DNA from: Sphingobacterium phlebotomi
GTDB lineage: Bacteria > Bacteroidota > Bacteroidia > Sphingobacteriales > Sphingobacteriaceae
Assembly (NCBI RefSeq): GCF_008180195.1
Contig: NZ_VTAV01000025.1
Location: 1-32,247 of the forward strand
Length of the DNA stretch: 32,247 nt
Direction: 5' to 3'
Part shown: one piece after another, positions 7,399-16,035 of the stretch
How positions within the stretch are numbered: position 1 is the stretch's first letter
How the letters are laid out: each line of letters opens with the position of its first letter
Program-made: the position numbers and the translations under genes
Notes under the pieces: model-generated
Database searches by the model: none
The model's input: only the letters and a program-made list of their open reading frames with translations
Told to the model about the DNA's origin: nothing

Positions 7399-8527
7399 CC
7401 CTATTAAACGTATATCCCACCGTCCATTCGATGAAATCAGCCTTACCTTTATGGGCTTTGATAGAAATACCGGCGTTAAAGTCTTTGTAAACATAATACC
7501 GGCCACCTGCTCGTAAAAAGATAGGATTTATTTCGCCGTTGAAACTTCGTTTATGAATATAATACCCCACGTTTCCATTCAGTACGAGATTACGAGTTAA
7601 TACATGTACTAAATAAAAAGATGGCCCCCCGGATAACTTAGCGCTTAATTTACCGCTATCGTCTCCGGCAATTTCATCATAGTTGCCCGAAGCAGAGTAG
7701 AATAAATCGAGTCCACCGCCCATTCTCCATTTATGTGATACATGCTTACTGGCGTAAGCGCTTAATGTGGTCTTAAAAAAACGCTCATCTTTGTCTTTGT
7801 CCAGTTGTTTCCAACCGGCTCCATAATTAATGTGATATAGTATTTTATTGCTATAGGGACCTATCTTGCTCTTGTCGGGAAGAACGGTCTGGCCATTGGG
7901 TTGATACGTAATAGAAGCTGTAATTGGAACCAGATTAACACCTTTGTTAGGCAATCTAAGAGCACCATTGGAGAAGTGGTGATAGGCTAACCCCAGTCCA
8001 ACACGCCAATTGGGATTGATTTTATATTGACTCCGGATACCAAAATCAATAAAAACATTGTTCTTTGCGCCGATGACAACATTCAATGGATTAGTTTCTG
8101 GGTCGTAGGGTCTAAAGTTACCGGAAATACCGAGTCCTATGCGATAATCAAAGCCCCAACGTTTATTCCTTAAGTTTCCAAACGGAGATTGCATAAATCC
8201 ATATATAGCATAAGGGCTGCCAATAATATCGGTATTAAATGTACTACTATAAAAACCTATTCCGTATATAGGATTGTTGTATAGGGCAAAGTATGGGTCG
8301 TCTGATTTTTGTATTTTCCAGCCTATTTTTAAATTAACACCATTATAATAAGCGCTTTCAAAAGTAGTGCGTCGTATATCCTTTGCTGCCAATATCCCAC
8401 CGTTTTCCGTCTCCAACTCTATAATAAGCGAATTCTTTACCGGTTGTTCCAGTGGGATAGAATCTCGTTGTGCGTAAAGATTTAAATTAGCCATCAATAA
8501 CGCCAATGTGAAAAATACTTTTTCCAA
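7394..8527 (-). CDS. PagL-like (acyloxyacyl hydrolase family) outer-membrane protein
   Basis: A 377-aa protein with a signal peptide (cleavage near LYAQ, residues 17-20), followed by beta-barrel-like strands. The block HHFSNGALRLPNKG (183-196) matches the lipid A 3-O-deacylase (PagL) signature with H184 and S186 in His-x-Ser spacing. PagL of Pseudomonas uses His126, Ser128 and Glu140. The residue at the equivalent +14 position here is Asn198, not Glu. The protein is more than twice the length of PagL, with a C-terminal extension of further strands. Activity on lipid A is therefore uncertain. The gene is monocistronic, converging on the lipoprotein gene and divergent from the operon at 8754. 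Confidence 0.75.
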   Translation of the reverse strand: MEKVFFTLALLMANLNLYAQRDSIPLEQPVKNSLIIELETENGGILAAKDIRRTTFESAYYNGVNLKIGWKIQKSDDPYFALYNNPIYGIGFYSSTFNTDIIGSPYAIYGFMQSPFGNLRNKRWGFDYRIGLGISGNFRPYDPETNPLNVVIGAKNNVFIDFGIRSQYKINPNWRVGLGLAYHHFSNGALRLPNKGVNLVPITASITYQPNGQTVLPDKSKIGPYSNKILYHINYGAGWKQLDKDKDERFFKTTLSAYASKHVSHKWRMGGGLDLFYSASGNYDEIAGDDSGKLSAKLSGGPSFYLVHVLTRNLVLNGNVGYYIHKRSFNGEINPIFLRAGGRYYVYKDFNAGISIKAHKGKADFIEWTVGYTFNRD

Positions 8528-8561
8528 TACCGTTTTTTAAAAAGTAATAAAATTTTGGTGC

Positions 8562-8569
8562 CAAAGATA
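8562..8569 (-). promoter_or_regulatory. -7 box of the PagL-like gene
   Basis: Reads TATCTTTG on the minus strand, a perfect TAnnTTTG match 34 nt upstream of the ATG at 8527. No -33 TTG is evident at 19-21 nt upstream. Confidence 0.5.
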
Positions 8570-8673
8570 TTATTTTTTTTGATGTTATGATGTGTCCGTT
8601 ATTCCTGAATCAGAGATATTTTAATGATTTTAGGGAACGCTTTACGAACTATATTTCTTTTGTAACTTGATTG

Positions 8674-8704
8674 TTGTAAAAAGGACTTAGTGTATTTTTT
8701 ACAA
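8674..8704. promoter_or_regulatory. 9-bp inverted repeat upstream of the oxidoreductase operon
   Basis: TTGTAAAAA (8674-8682) and TTTTTACAA (8696-8704) form a perfect inverted repeat with a 13-nt spacer. The arm centres are 22 bp apart, two helical turns. It overlaps a possible promoter (TTG 8671-8673, 19-nt spacer, TATTTTTT 8693-8700) about 50 nt before the first gene. It may be an operator for a dimeric regulator. Confidence 0.4.
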
Positions 8705-8753
8705 TATTATTCCTATATTTAGTTCCGATTTATAAAAATCTAGATTAACGATA

Positions 8754-9731
8754 ATGCGAATTGTAAAGAACGGTACGTTTATTTTTACGTTCATGGTGGC
8801 TAACCTCCTTTCAAAAGCACAGGAAAAGCACGAGCGTTACATTCAGAAAGTAGAGGGAACTCATTTGGAATTTTCCATGGAAGCTATCCCTAGAGGAACA
8901 TTTCTCATGGGGAGTGATAAATCTAATAAAGAAGATGAAACACCTGTTCATCAAGTGGAACTTGACCCGTTTTGGATGGGAACTTATGAAGTAACTTGGG
9001 ATCTATATGAACCTTTTGTATATAAAGACCTGGAGCAAACTATTTCGTTAGATGGTCAAGTGGCGTCTGCAATTGATGCAGTTACACGTCCTACAAAACC
9101 GTATTTGGATATGACGTTCGGCATGGGTAAAGAAGGACATCCTGCGTTGGCGATGACACATTATAATGCTATCCAGTTTTGTAAATGGCTTTACACGCGC
9201 ACAGGCGTGTTTTATCGTTTGCCTACGGAAGCTGAGTGGGAGTATGCCTGTCGTGCAGGATCTACATCCGAATATTTTTTTGGTGACGATGCAAACCAAT
9301 TAACTGAATACGCTTGGTTTGCAGCAAACAGTAATGAAAAAACTGCTCGTGTCGGACAGAAAAAACCAAATGCCTGGGGATTATACGATATGGTGGGAAA
9401 TGTGGCTGAATGGACATTTGATCAATATGTACCTGATTATTACAAGCAGTTTGAAGGTAAAACAGCGAAAAACCCGATTGCTGTACCGACAGAACTTTAC
9501 CCGCACAGTGTAAGAGGAGGTTCTTTCGATAGTCAAGCTGATGAACTTCGATCTGCCGCTCGTATGGCGTCTGATCCGATATGGAAGCAGCTAGATCCGC
9601 AAATACCAAAATCCAATTGGTGGTTTCCAGAAGCACCATTCGTTGGATTGCGTCTTGTTAGACCTGTAAATCCCCCATCACAGGAGGAGATCATGGCTTA
9701 TTACAATCAAGAACCTATAAAAGACTTTTAG
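8754..9731 (+). CDS. Exported SUMF1/FGE-fold protein, probably non-catalytic
   Basis: A 325-aa protein with an N-terminal signal (cleavage near SKAQ, 20-23) and one formylglycine-generating-enzyme-like domain (about 40-305). Family landmarks are GTFLMGSD (48-55), WMGTYEVTW (74-82), RLPTEAEWEYACRAG (155-169), YDMVGNVAEW (211-220), VRGGSF (253-258) and GLRLVR (298-303). True FGE carries two cysteines shortly after the GGS motif. Here that stretch reads FDSQADELRSAAR with no Cys, so sulfatase activation is not expected. Such Cys-less domains serve as binding modules in many Bacteroidota exported proteins. It is the first gene of the operon, 25 nt before the next. Confidence 0.88.
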   Translation: MRIVKNGTFIFTFMVANLLSKAQEKHERYIQKVEGTHLEFSMEAIPRGTFLMGSDKSNKEDETPVHQVELDPFWMGTYEVTWDLYEPFVYKDLEQTISLDGQVASAIDAVTRPTKPYLDMTFGMGKEGHPALAMTHYNAIQFCKWLYTRTGVFYRLPTEAEWEYACRAGSTSEYFFGDDANQLTEYAWFAANSNEKTARVGQKKPNAWGLYDMVGNVAEWTFDQYVPDYYKQFEGKTAKNPIAVPTELYPHSVRGGSFDSQADELRSAARMASDPIWKQLDPQIPKSNWWFPEAPFVGLRLVRPVNPPSQEEIMAYYNQEPIKDF

Positions 9732-9756
9732 TAAATAGATTATAATACCTGAACTA

Positions 9757-11070
9757 ATGCAACATTTTAAAAGGAGAGATTTTATTAAAGCGGGATCAGC
9801 CCTAACAGGGGCGGCCGCATTATCGTCCATACCGGTATCTAGTGTGTTTGCCGCTGGGAGCGATGTTATCAAGATTGCATTGATTGGCTGTGGCGGACGT
9901 GGTACCGGCGCTACATTTGATGCTTTTGCTTCCGGGCAAAACATTAAATTGGTCGCAATGGCGGATGCCTTTCAAGATAATTTAGAAAAAACTTACCAAA
10001 CCATAAAGGAAAAGTTTGGGGATAAAGTGGACGTGCCAGACAGTCGTAAATACGTTGGTTTTGATGCCTACAAAGCAGCCATTCAGGATGCGGATGTCGT
10101 ATTACTGACTACGCCTCCGGGATTTCGTCCTATACATTTTGAGGAGGCTGTAAAGGCCGGCAAACATATTTTTATGGAGAAGCCCGTTGCAGTTGATATT
10201 CCGGGTATAAGGAAGGTGCTCGCTGCAGCGGAGGAAGCCAAAAAGAAAAAATTAAATGTAGTCGTGGGTTTGCAACGCCGTTACCAAACCAATTATAGGG
10301 AAGCAATTAAACGCATACAAGATGGCGCTATCGGAGATGTGGTTTCCGGTCAGGTTTACTGGAACAGCGGCGGGGTATGGGTTCGCCCCCGCAAGCCAGA
10401 ACAAACCGAAATGGAATATCAGATGCGGAATTGGTTTTATTTCAATTGGCTTTGTGGCGACCACATTGTCGAACAACATGTTCATAATATCGACATCGCC
10501 AATTGGGTGAAAGGAAAGTATCCTGTTGCTATTCAAGGTACGGGTAGTCGAGCACATCGTACAGGTAAGGATTATGGGGAGATCTATGATAATTTCGCCA
10601 TTGAACTCACATATGATGACGGTGCTGTGGTATATAGCCAATGTAGGCATTTTGAGGGTGTGTCCAATCGAGTAGACGAAACCTTTCAGGCGACAAGTGG
10701 TCGTGCTTACCTTTCGGCGGGAAACCAAGCAATATTGTGGGATGCTAAAGGGAACGAGATATACCGGCATGATCCCAAAGGGAATCCAAATGCCTATCGA
10801 CAGGAACATAAAGAGCTGTTTGCGGCGATAGCGAAAAATGAATACGCTTTTGACGACACACAACATGGGGCATATAGTACGCTCACGGGTATCATCGGCC
10901 GTATAGCCTGTTATACAGGTAAAGTAATTAAATGGGATGAGGCCATAACTTCAGCAGTTGATTTATCTCCCGACATATACGCTTGGGATGCATTGCCTAA
11001 AATCGTTCCGAATGAAAATGGGGAATACCCTTACGCTATTCCTGGGAAAAACACGGAACTTTATATCTAG
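9757..11070 (+). CDS. Tat-exported Gfo/Idh/MocA oxidoreductase (copy 1)
   Basis: A 437-aa NAD(P)-type sugar oxidoreductase. The N-terminus has a Tat motif, RRDFIK (6-11), then a hydrophobic stretch ending near VFAAG. The Rossmann loop is GCGGRG (44-49). The catalytic-lysine motif is EKP (141-143), and the second-domain motif GDHIVEQHVHNIDIANW (234-250) supplies the active-site histidine region. Exported family members such as Zymomonas GFOR keep NADP tightly bound, because free cofactor is absent from the periplasm. By analogy this one may run a self-recycling redox or epimerisation reaction. The next gene (apbE) starts 3 nt after its stop. Confidence 0.92.
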   Translation: MQHFKRRDFIKAGSALTGAAALSSIPVSSVFAAGSDVIKIALIGCGGRGTGATFDAFASGQNIKLVAMADAFQDNLEKTYQTIKEKFGDKVDVPDSRKYVGFDAYKAAIQDADVVLLTTPPGFRPIHFEEAVKAGKHIFMEKPVAVDIPGIRKVLAAAEEAKKKKLNVVVGLQRRYQTNYREAIKRIQDGAIGDVVSGQVYWNSGGVWVRPRKPEQTEMEYQMRNWFYFNWLCGDHIVEQHVHNIDIANWVKGKYPVAIQGTGSRAHRTGKDYGEIYDNFAIELTYDDGAVVYSQCRHFEGVSNRVDETFQATSGRAYLSAGNQAILWDAKGNEIYRHDPKGNPNAYRQEHKELFAAIAKNEYAFDDTQHGAYSTLTGIIGRIACYTGKVIKWDEAITSAVDLSPDIYAWDALPKIVPNENGEYPYAIPGKNTELYI

Positions 11071-11073
11071 AGC

Positions 11074-12060
11074 GTGTTAAAAGGTATATGCATATTATAT
11101 TTAATATCCTTAGGTTGTTTAGCTTACGCTCAACAACCTAAATTTCTTATTGATGGACAAGCGCAGGGTACATCTTATCGTATCCAATACTATGCGCCAA
11201 ATTCTATCGTTTCTAAAATAGAGATAGATAGTGTGTTGAACGTCATTGACCAATCTATGTCGCTATATGATAATCAATCCCTTATATCGGCTTTTAACAA
11301 GGAAGACAAAAGCGTAGAATTGGACGACCACATGGCGAATGTAGTACGACGTTCGTTTGATTTGAACCGTATGTCAAATGGAGCTTTTGACATCACCGTA
11401 ATGCCTCTTGTAGGCATATGGGGATTTGGCCCCAATCGTATTCTTACGCTTCCTCAACCGCAGACCATTGACAGCATATTGCAGTTTGTGGGAATGGATA
11501 AACTTGTCTTAGATGGCAATACACTAATTAAGAAAGATAGAAGAGTACAAGTAGATCTAAATGGAATAGCACAGGGATATTCCGTGGATGTTATTTCTCA
11601 ATTCCTGGACAGCAGGGGTATTGAAAGCTATTTGGTTGAATTAGGTGGGGAAATAAAAGTAAAAGGTTATAAGGACGTTAACGTTCCTTTTGAGATTGCT
11701 ATCGAAAGTCCGCAGAATGCAAAGTATTCAAATGTTGTGTTGCAATTAACGGATAAGGCGGTGACTACATCTGGAAATTATAGACGAGCATTTGATTTAG
11801 AAGGACGTCGTATTCATCACCATATAAATCCGCATGACGGCTATCCGATACAAAATAATGTGGCTAGTGTTACGGTTATAGCACCTACTGCGATGGATGC
11901 AGATGGTTACGACAATGTATTTATGGCCATGACGCCAGAAGATGGTGTAAATCTAGCAAACAAGCTTGAAGACATCGAAATCTATATTATTTATAAGGAT
12001 AACGCCGGGTTTAAAGAAGCATTTTCAGCAGGCTTTCACCGATACGTAAAGAATAATTAA
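11074..12060 (+). CDS. apbE: FAD:protein FMN transferase, ApbE family
   Basis: A 328-aa ApbE-type flavin transferase, which attaches FMN to Ser/Thr of extracytoplasmic proteins. It begins with GTG and a Sec signal (cleavage near AYA-QQ, 17-20). Family motifs are clear: MSLYDNQSLISAFN near 73-86, VDLNGIAQGYSVD near 167-179, LVELGGEIKVKG, TTSGNYRR and HHINPHDGYP. The usual magnesium-binding block (normally ADALxT) reads ADGYDN here, keeping the Asp but replacing the Thr with Asn. No FMN-binding-domain (PF04205) partner is seen in the window. The start 3 nt after the previous stop implies translational coupling. Confidence 0.92.
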   Translation: MLKGICILYLISLGCLAYAQQPKFLIDGQAQGTSYRIQYYAPNSIVSKIEIDSVLNVIDQSMSLYDNQSLISAFNKEDKSVELDDHMANVVRRSFDLNRMSNGAFDITVMPLVGIWGFGPNRILTLPQPQTIDSILQFVGMDKLVLDGNTLIKKDRRVQVDLNGIAQGYSVDVISQFLDSRGIESYLVELGGEIKVKGYKDVNVPFEIAIESPQNAKYSNVVLQLTDKAVTTSGNYRRAFDLEGRRIHHHINPHDGYPIQNNVASVTVIAPTAMDADGYDNVFMAMTPEDGVNLANKLEDIEIYIIYKDNAGFKEAFSAGFHRYVKNN

Positions 12061-12078
12061 CCGATTAAATTTAATATA

Positions 12079-12990
12079 ATGAAACGAGGAGATTTTATAA
12101 AAAGTGGTGCGGCGCTTATCGGAAGTGCAACACTTTTAGGAAATGAAACGATGGCAACAACGAAACTAAATAAAGAAGGCGCGGCCTTCCAATTGGATTA
12201 TGCCCCACATCAAGGTATGTTTTCGGCGACTGCCGGTAAAAACTTTGTGGACGAAATTAAGTACATGCACGAGTTGGGCTTCCGTAGTATCGAAGATAAT
12301 GGTTTACCAACCCGACCGGTAGAAGAACAAACCAAGATAGGAGAGACCTTGGCAAAATTAGGTATGCGCATGGGCGTGTTTGTTGTGCCAAAAGGAGGAA
12401 ACGGAGCCAATACGTTGGCTGCTGGGAAACAGGAACATATTGATATTTTCTTGAAAGGATGTAGAGAATCTGTGGAAGTAGCAAAACGTGTAAATGCTAA
12501 ATGGGTAACGGTTGTTCCGGGCGACTATCAACGTAATTTGCCCATAGGTGTGCAAACAGCTAATGTGATCGAAGGGTTAAAACGTGGCGCTGAGATTTTC
12601 GAACCGCATGGCATTACCATGGTATTAGAGCCTCTAAGCGATACCCCGGATTTATTTCTTCGCTTTACCGATCAAACCTATGAGATTTGTAAGGCAGTAG
12701 CCAGCCCGTCTTGTAAAATTTTATATGATGCTTACCACCAACAAAAAAATGAGGGCAATCTTATCAATCTCATAAATATGTGTTGGAGTGAAATTGCTTA
12801 TATTCAAGTAGGAGACAATCCAGGACGAAAAGAGCCTACTACAGGCGAGATTAATTTCAAAAATGTGTTCAAATGGTTGAAAGAAAAAGGATATACAGGT
12901 ATTGTAGGAATGGAACATGGTATGTCAAAATCTGGTGTGGAGGGAGAGAAGGCTTTGGTCGATGCCTATCGGGAGGTAGACAATTTTTAA
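12079..12990 (+). CDS. TIM-barrel sugar isomerase/epimerase, hydroxypyruvate-isomerase-like
   Basis: A 303-aa xylose-isomerase-like TIM-barrel protein, closest in pattern to hydroxypyruvate isomerase (Hyi). Candidate metal and active-site residues are in place: E184 (LEPLSDT), D217 and H220 (YDAYHQQ), Q243 (IQVGDNPGRKEP) and E279 (GMEHG). The N-terminus KRGDFIKSGAALIG (2-15) resembles the Tat signals of its operon neighbours, but the second arginine of RRDFIK is Gly (RGDFIK). Export is therefore uncertain. In keto-sugar pathways such proteins isomerise, epimerise or cleave oxidised sugars, and the substrate here is unknown. Confidence 0.88.
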   Translation: MKRGDFIKSGAALIGSATLLGNETMATTKLNKEGAAFQLDYAPHQGMFSATAGKNFVDEIKYMHELGFRSIEDNGLPTRPVEEQTKIGETLAKLGMRMGVFVVPKGGNGANTLAAGKQEHIDIFLKGCRESVEVAKRVNAKWVTVVPGDYQRNLPIGVQTANVIEGLKRGAEIFEPHGITMVLEPLSDTPDLFLRFTDQTYEICKAVASPSCKILYDAYHQQKNEGNLINLINMCWSEIAYIQVGDNPGRKEPTTGEINFKNVFKWLKEKGYTGIVGMEHGMSKSGVEGEKALVDAYREVDNF

Positions 12991-13049
12991 GCACATTATA
13001 TAATATAAAGGAGAAGTAATATATTTATACAAAATAAACCTATTATCAG

Positions 13050-14294
13050 ATGTCAACATCCATAAGATTTAAATTGTCTTTTATGATGTTCCTCGAATTT
13101 TTTATTTGGGGGGCATGGTTCGTAACGTTAGGAACTTTCCTGATTCAAAACTTACAAGCAGAACCCTTTCAGATTTCCAACGTATTTTCGACGCAATCAC
13201 TAGGCGCTATTATTGCACCTTTTATTATCGGTATGATTGCAGACCGATATTTTAACGCGGAAAGAATTCTAGCTATATTACATTTAATCGGTGCAGTTTT
13301 GATGTTCCAAATGTACAAAGCGACCGATATTGCTACTTTTTATCCTTACGTTTTGGCGTATATGATTATTTATATGCCTACGTTAGCGTTAGTAAACTCG
13401 GTTTCTTTCAGACAACTAACAAATCCTGAGACTCAATTTTCAAGCATTCGCGTTTGGGGTACAATCGGATGGATTATAGCTGGTTTGGCTATTAGCTTCT
13501 TATTCCAATGGGATTCGCCAGAAGGAGCGCAAGAGGGGGCTTTGCGAAATACGTTTTTGATGGCAGGTATTGCATCGGCGGTATTAGGGTTGTTCTCTTT
13601 TACCTTGCCCAAAACACCTCCGATAAAAGTGGATTCAACTGAAAAACCTTCATTTGCTTCTATCATCGGATTAGACGCTGTAAAGCTATTGAAAGATAGA
13701 AACTTTTTGATTTTCTTTATTTCATCTATTTTAATATGCATACCCTTAGCTTTTTATTATTCCAATGCCAATCCATTTTTGGTAGAAATTGGTTTATCAA
13801 ATGCAACGGGAAAAATGGCAATCGGACAGGTTTCGGAAGCCGTATTCTTGTTATTGTTACCCGTATTGTTTGTGCGTTTTGGTTTTAAGAAGACCATTCT
13901 AATCGGTATGTTGGCATGGGTGATACGTTATCTCTTATTCGCATACGGAAATGCTGGAGATTTGTCATTCATGTTAATTATCGGCATCGCTTTGCATGGT
14001 ATATGCTACGATTTCTTCTTTGTATCGGGACAAATTTATACCGATAGCAAAGCGGGAGTAAAATATAAAAGTGCTGCTCAAGGATTGATTACCTTAGCAA
14101 CTTACGGTATCGGGCAACTAATAGGTTTTTGGGTTGCAGGCTTTATAGGAGATAAATACCAAAGTATAAAAGAAACAGATGTAGCTGCGTTCTGGCAACA
14201 AACATGGATTGTGCCAGCTGGTATTGCATTTGTTGTCATGATCTTATTCATGATTCTATTTAAAAATGAAAAGATAGAGAGTAAAACAGTATAA
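13050..14294 (+). CDS. MFS transporter, nucleoside-permease (NupG/XapB) type
   Basis: A 414-aa inner-membrane carrier with about 12 hydrophobic segments. The start FKLSFMMFLEFFIWGAWFVT and the following GAIIAPFIIGMIADRYFNAERIL loop are typical of the nucleoside:H+ symporter family. In Bacteroidota these carriers recur next to Gfo/Idh/MocA, GMC and TIM-barrel genes and probably carry modified sugars rather than nucleosides. The purine-rich AAAGGAGAAG at 13008-13017 lies too far upstream (over 30 nt) to be a normal ribosome site. An in-frame TAA at 13035-13037 excludes an earlier start. Confidence 0.9.
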   Translation: MSTSIRFKLSFMMFLEFFIWGAWFVTLGTFLIQNLQAEPFQISNVFSTQSLGAIIAPFIIGMIADRYFNAERILAILHLIGAVLMFQMYKATDIATFYPYVLAYMIIYMPTLALVNSVSFRQLTNPETQFSSIRVWGTIGWIIAGLAISFLFQWDSPEGAQEGALRNTFLMAGIASAVLGLFSFTLPKTPPIKVDSTEKPSFASIIGLDAVKLLKDRNFLIFFISSILICIPLAFYYSNANPFLVEIGLSNATGKMAIGQVSEAVFLLLLPVLFVRFGFKKTILIGMLAWVIRYLLFAYGNAGDLSFMLIIGIALHGICYDFFFVSGQIYTDSKAGVKYKSAAQGLITLATYGIGQLIGFWVAGFIGDKYQSIKETDVAAFWQQTWIVPAGIAFVVMILFMILFKNEKIESKTV

Positions 14295-14321
14295 AAAACA
14301 AATTAAAAAAATAGAAAAGGT

Positions 14322-16004
14322 ATGGCAGATAATGTTTATGATGCAATTGTCATCGGATCAGGCATCAGTGGTGGTTGGGCTGCGAAAGAGTTGACAGAGA
14401 AAGGACTGAAAACGATTATGCTGGAGCGTGGACGGAATGTTGAGCATGTAAAAGACTATCACGCAAACAAACACACTTGGGAATATCCGCATAGAGGAGG
14501 GCGTACCAAGCAAATGGAAAAAGATTATCCCGTATTGAAACGAGATTATCCGCTAAATGAGAAAAACCTTGATTTTTGGGTAAATGAACAAGAAAGTCCC
14601 TATACAGAAGTTAAGCGATTTGATTGGTACCGTGGTTATCATGTAGGTGGTCGTTCGCTTATGTGGGGACGTCAGAGTTATCGTTTCTCCGATTTAGATT
14701 TTGAGGCAAATATAAAAGACGGACATGGTACAGACTGGCCAATCCGGTATGCGGATATTGCACCTTGGTACAGTTATGCTGAAAAATGGGCAGGTATTTC
14801 TGGTAATCGAGACGGACTGGATGTATTACCGGACGGAGATTTCTTGCCGCCGATGGATTTTAACATCGTAGAGAAAGATTTGGCGGCACGTCTAAAAAAA
14901 GAATACGGTGGAAACCGCCATTTTATCATGGGCCGTACAGCCAATATCACGAAACCCCTTCCAGGACGGGTTAACTGTCAGTACCAGAATCAATGTTCAC
15001 TAGGGTGTAACTTTGGTGCATATTTCAGTACACAGTCGTCAACCTTACCACCAGCAATGGCAACAGGCAATTTGACGCTTCGTCCGTTCTCTATCGTAAC
15101 ACGTATTCTGTACGATAAGGATACTCAAAAAGCGACAGGAGTGGAGATTGTTGATGCAGAGACAAACCAAACCTATGAGTTTCACGCCAAAGTCATCTTC
15201 GTATGTGCTTCGGCATTCAATTCAACGTGGGTATTGATGAACTCGGCTACTGATGTTTGGGAAGGTGGTTTAGGAAGTAGTTCAGGCGAACTTGGTCATA
15301 ATGCTATGGATCACCATTTTCGTTGTGGTGCAAGTGGTACTGTAGAGGGCTATGAAGATAAATATATCTTTGGGCGACGTCCAACAGGACTATATGTGCC
15401 TAGATTCGTAAATGTACCGGGTGATGATAAAAAACGTGATTACGTTCGCGGCTTCGGTTACCAAGGTGCGGCAAGTCGTGGTAGATGGCAAGGTGAAGTT
15501 GCTGAAATGAGCGTTGGTGGTGATTGGAAAGATGCAATGTTAGAACCGGGAAACTGGAGCATAGGATTTGGCGCATTTGGTGAAATCTTACCATATCATG
15601 AAAATAGAATCTACTTAGATAAAGATAAGAAAGATAAATGGGGATTACCGGTGTTGGCTATGGATATGGAAATTAAGGAGAATGAGTGGAAAATGCGTCC
15701 GGATATGATGGATGAGATGAAGGAGATGTTGGAGAAAATTGGCGTTAAAAATGTTAGAACCTACGATAACACCTATGGTTTCGGTCAAGGAATCCACGAA
15801 ATGGGAACGGCTCGTATGGGAACTGAATCGAAAAACTCCGTGTTGAATAAACATAACCAAGTGTGGGATGCGAAAAACGTCTTTGTAACAGACGGTGCTG
15901 CGATGGCATCCGCTGCTTGTGTGAATCCATCATTGACCTATATGGCTTTAACGGCGCGTGCCGTGGATTTCGCTGTTAGCGAACTTAAGAAAGGAAATCT
16001 ATAA
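14322..16004 (+). CDS. GMC-family FAD oxidoreductase (large subunit)
   Basis: A 560-aa glucose-methanol-choline family flavoprotein. The dinucleotide motif GSGISGGWAA lies at 12-21. The C-terminal active site shows the His/Asn pair H492 (in GIHEMGTARMG) and N535 (in CVNPS), 43 residues apart as usual for the family. A central cysteine-containing loop (NCQYQNQCSLGCNFG) is typical of gluconate-2-dehydrogenase and glucoside-3-dehydrogenase relatives. There is no signal peptide. In the bacterial gluconate dehydrogenase type, the Tat-signal-bearing small subunit carries the large one across the membrane, and such a subunit lies two genes downstream. Oxidation of a glycoside or polyol is likely; the acceptor is unknown. 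Confidence 0.93.
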   Translation: MADNVYDAIVIGSGISGGWAAKELTEKGLKTIMLERGRNVEHVKDYHANKHTWEYPHRGGRTKQMEKDYPVLKRDYPLNEKNLDFWVNEQESPYTEVKRFDWYRGYHVGGRSLMWGRQSYRFSDLDFEANIKDGHGTDWPIRYADIAPWYSYAEKWAGISGNRDGLDVLPDGDFLPPMDFNIVEKDLAARLKKEYGGNRHFIMGRTANITKPLPGRVNCQYQNQCSLGCNFGAYFSTQSSTLPPAMATGNLTLRPFSIVTRILYDKDTQKATGVEIVDAETNQTYEFHAKVIFVCASAFNSTWVLMNSATDVWEGGLGSSSGELGHNAMDHHFRCGASGTVEGYEDKYIFGRRPTGLYVPRFVNVPGDDKKRDYVRGFGYQGAASRGRWQGEVAEMSVGGDWKDAMLEPGNWSIGFGAFGEILPYHENRIYLDKDKKDKWGLPVLAMDMEIKENEWKMRPDMMDEMKEMLEKIGVKNVRTYDNTYGFGQGIHEMGTARMGTESKNSVLNKHNQVWDAKNVFVTDGAAMASAACVNPSLTYMALTARAVDFAVSELKKGNL

Positions 16005-16035
16005 CTTAGCTTTAATACAATAAAAGTATCAAATC

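Noticed and set aside
13008..13017. AAAGGAGAAG as ribosome binding site of the MFS gene
   Set aside because: It lies over 30 nt upstream of the ATG, and an in-frame stop lies between.
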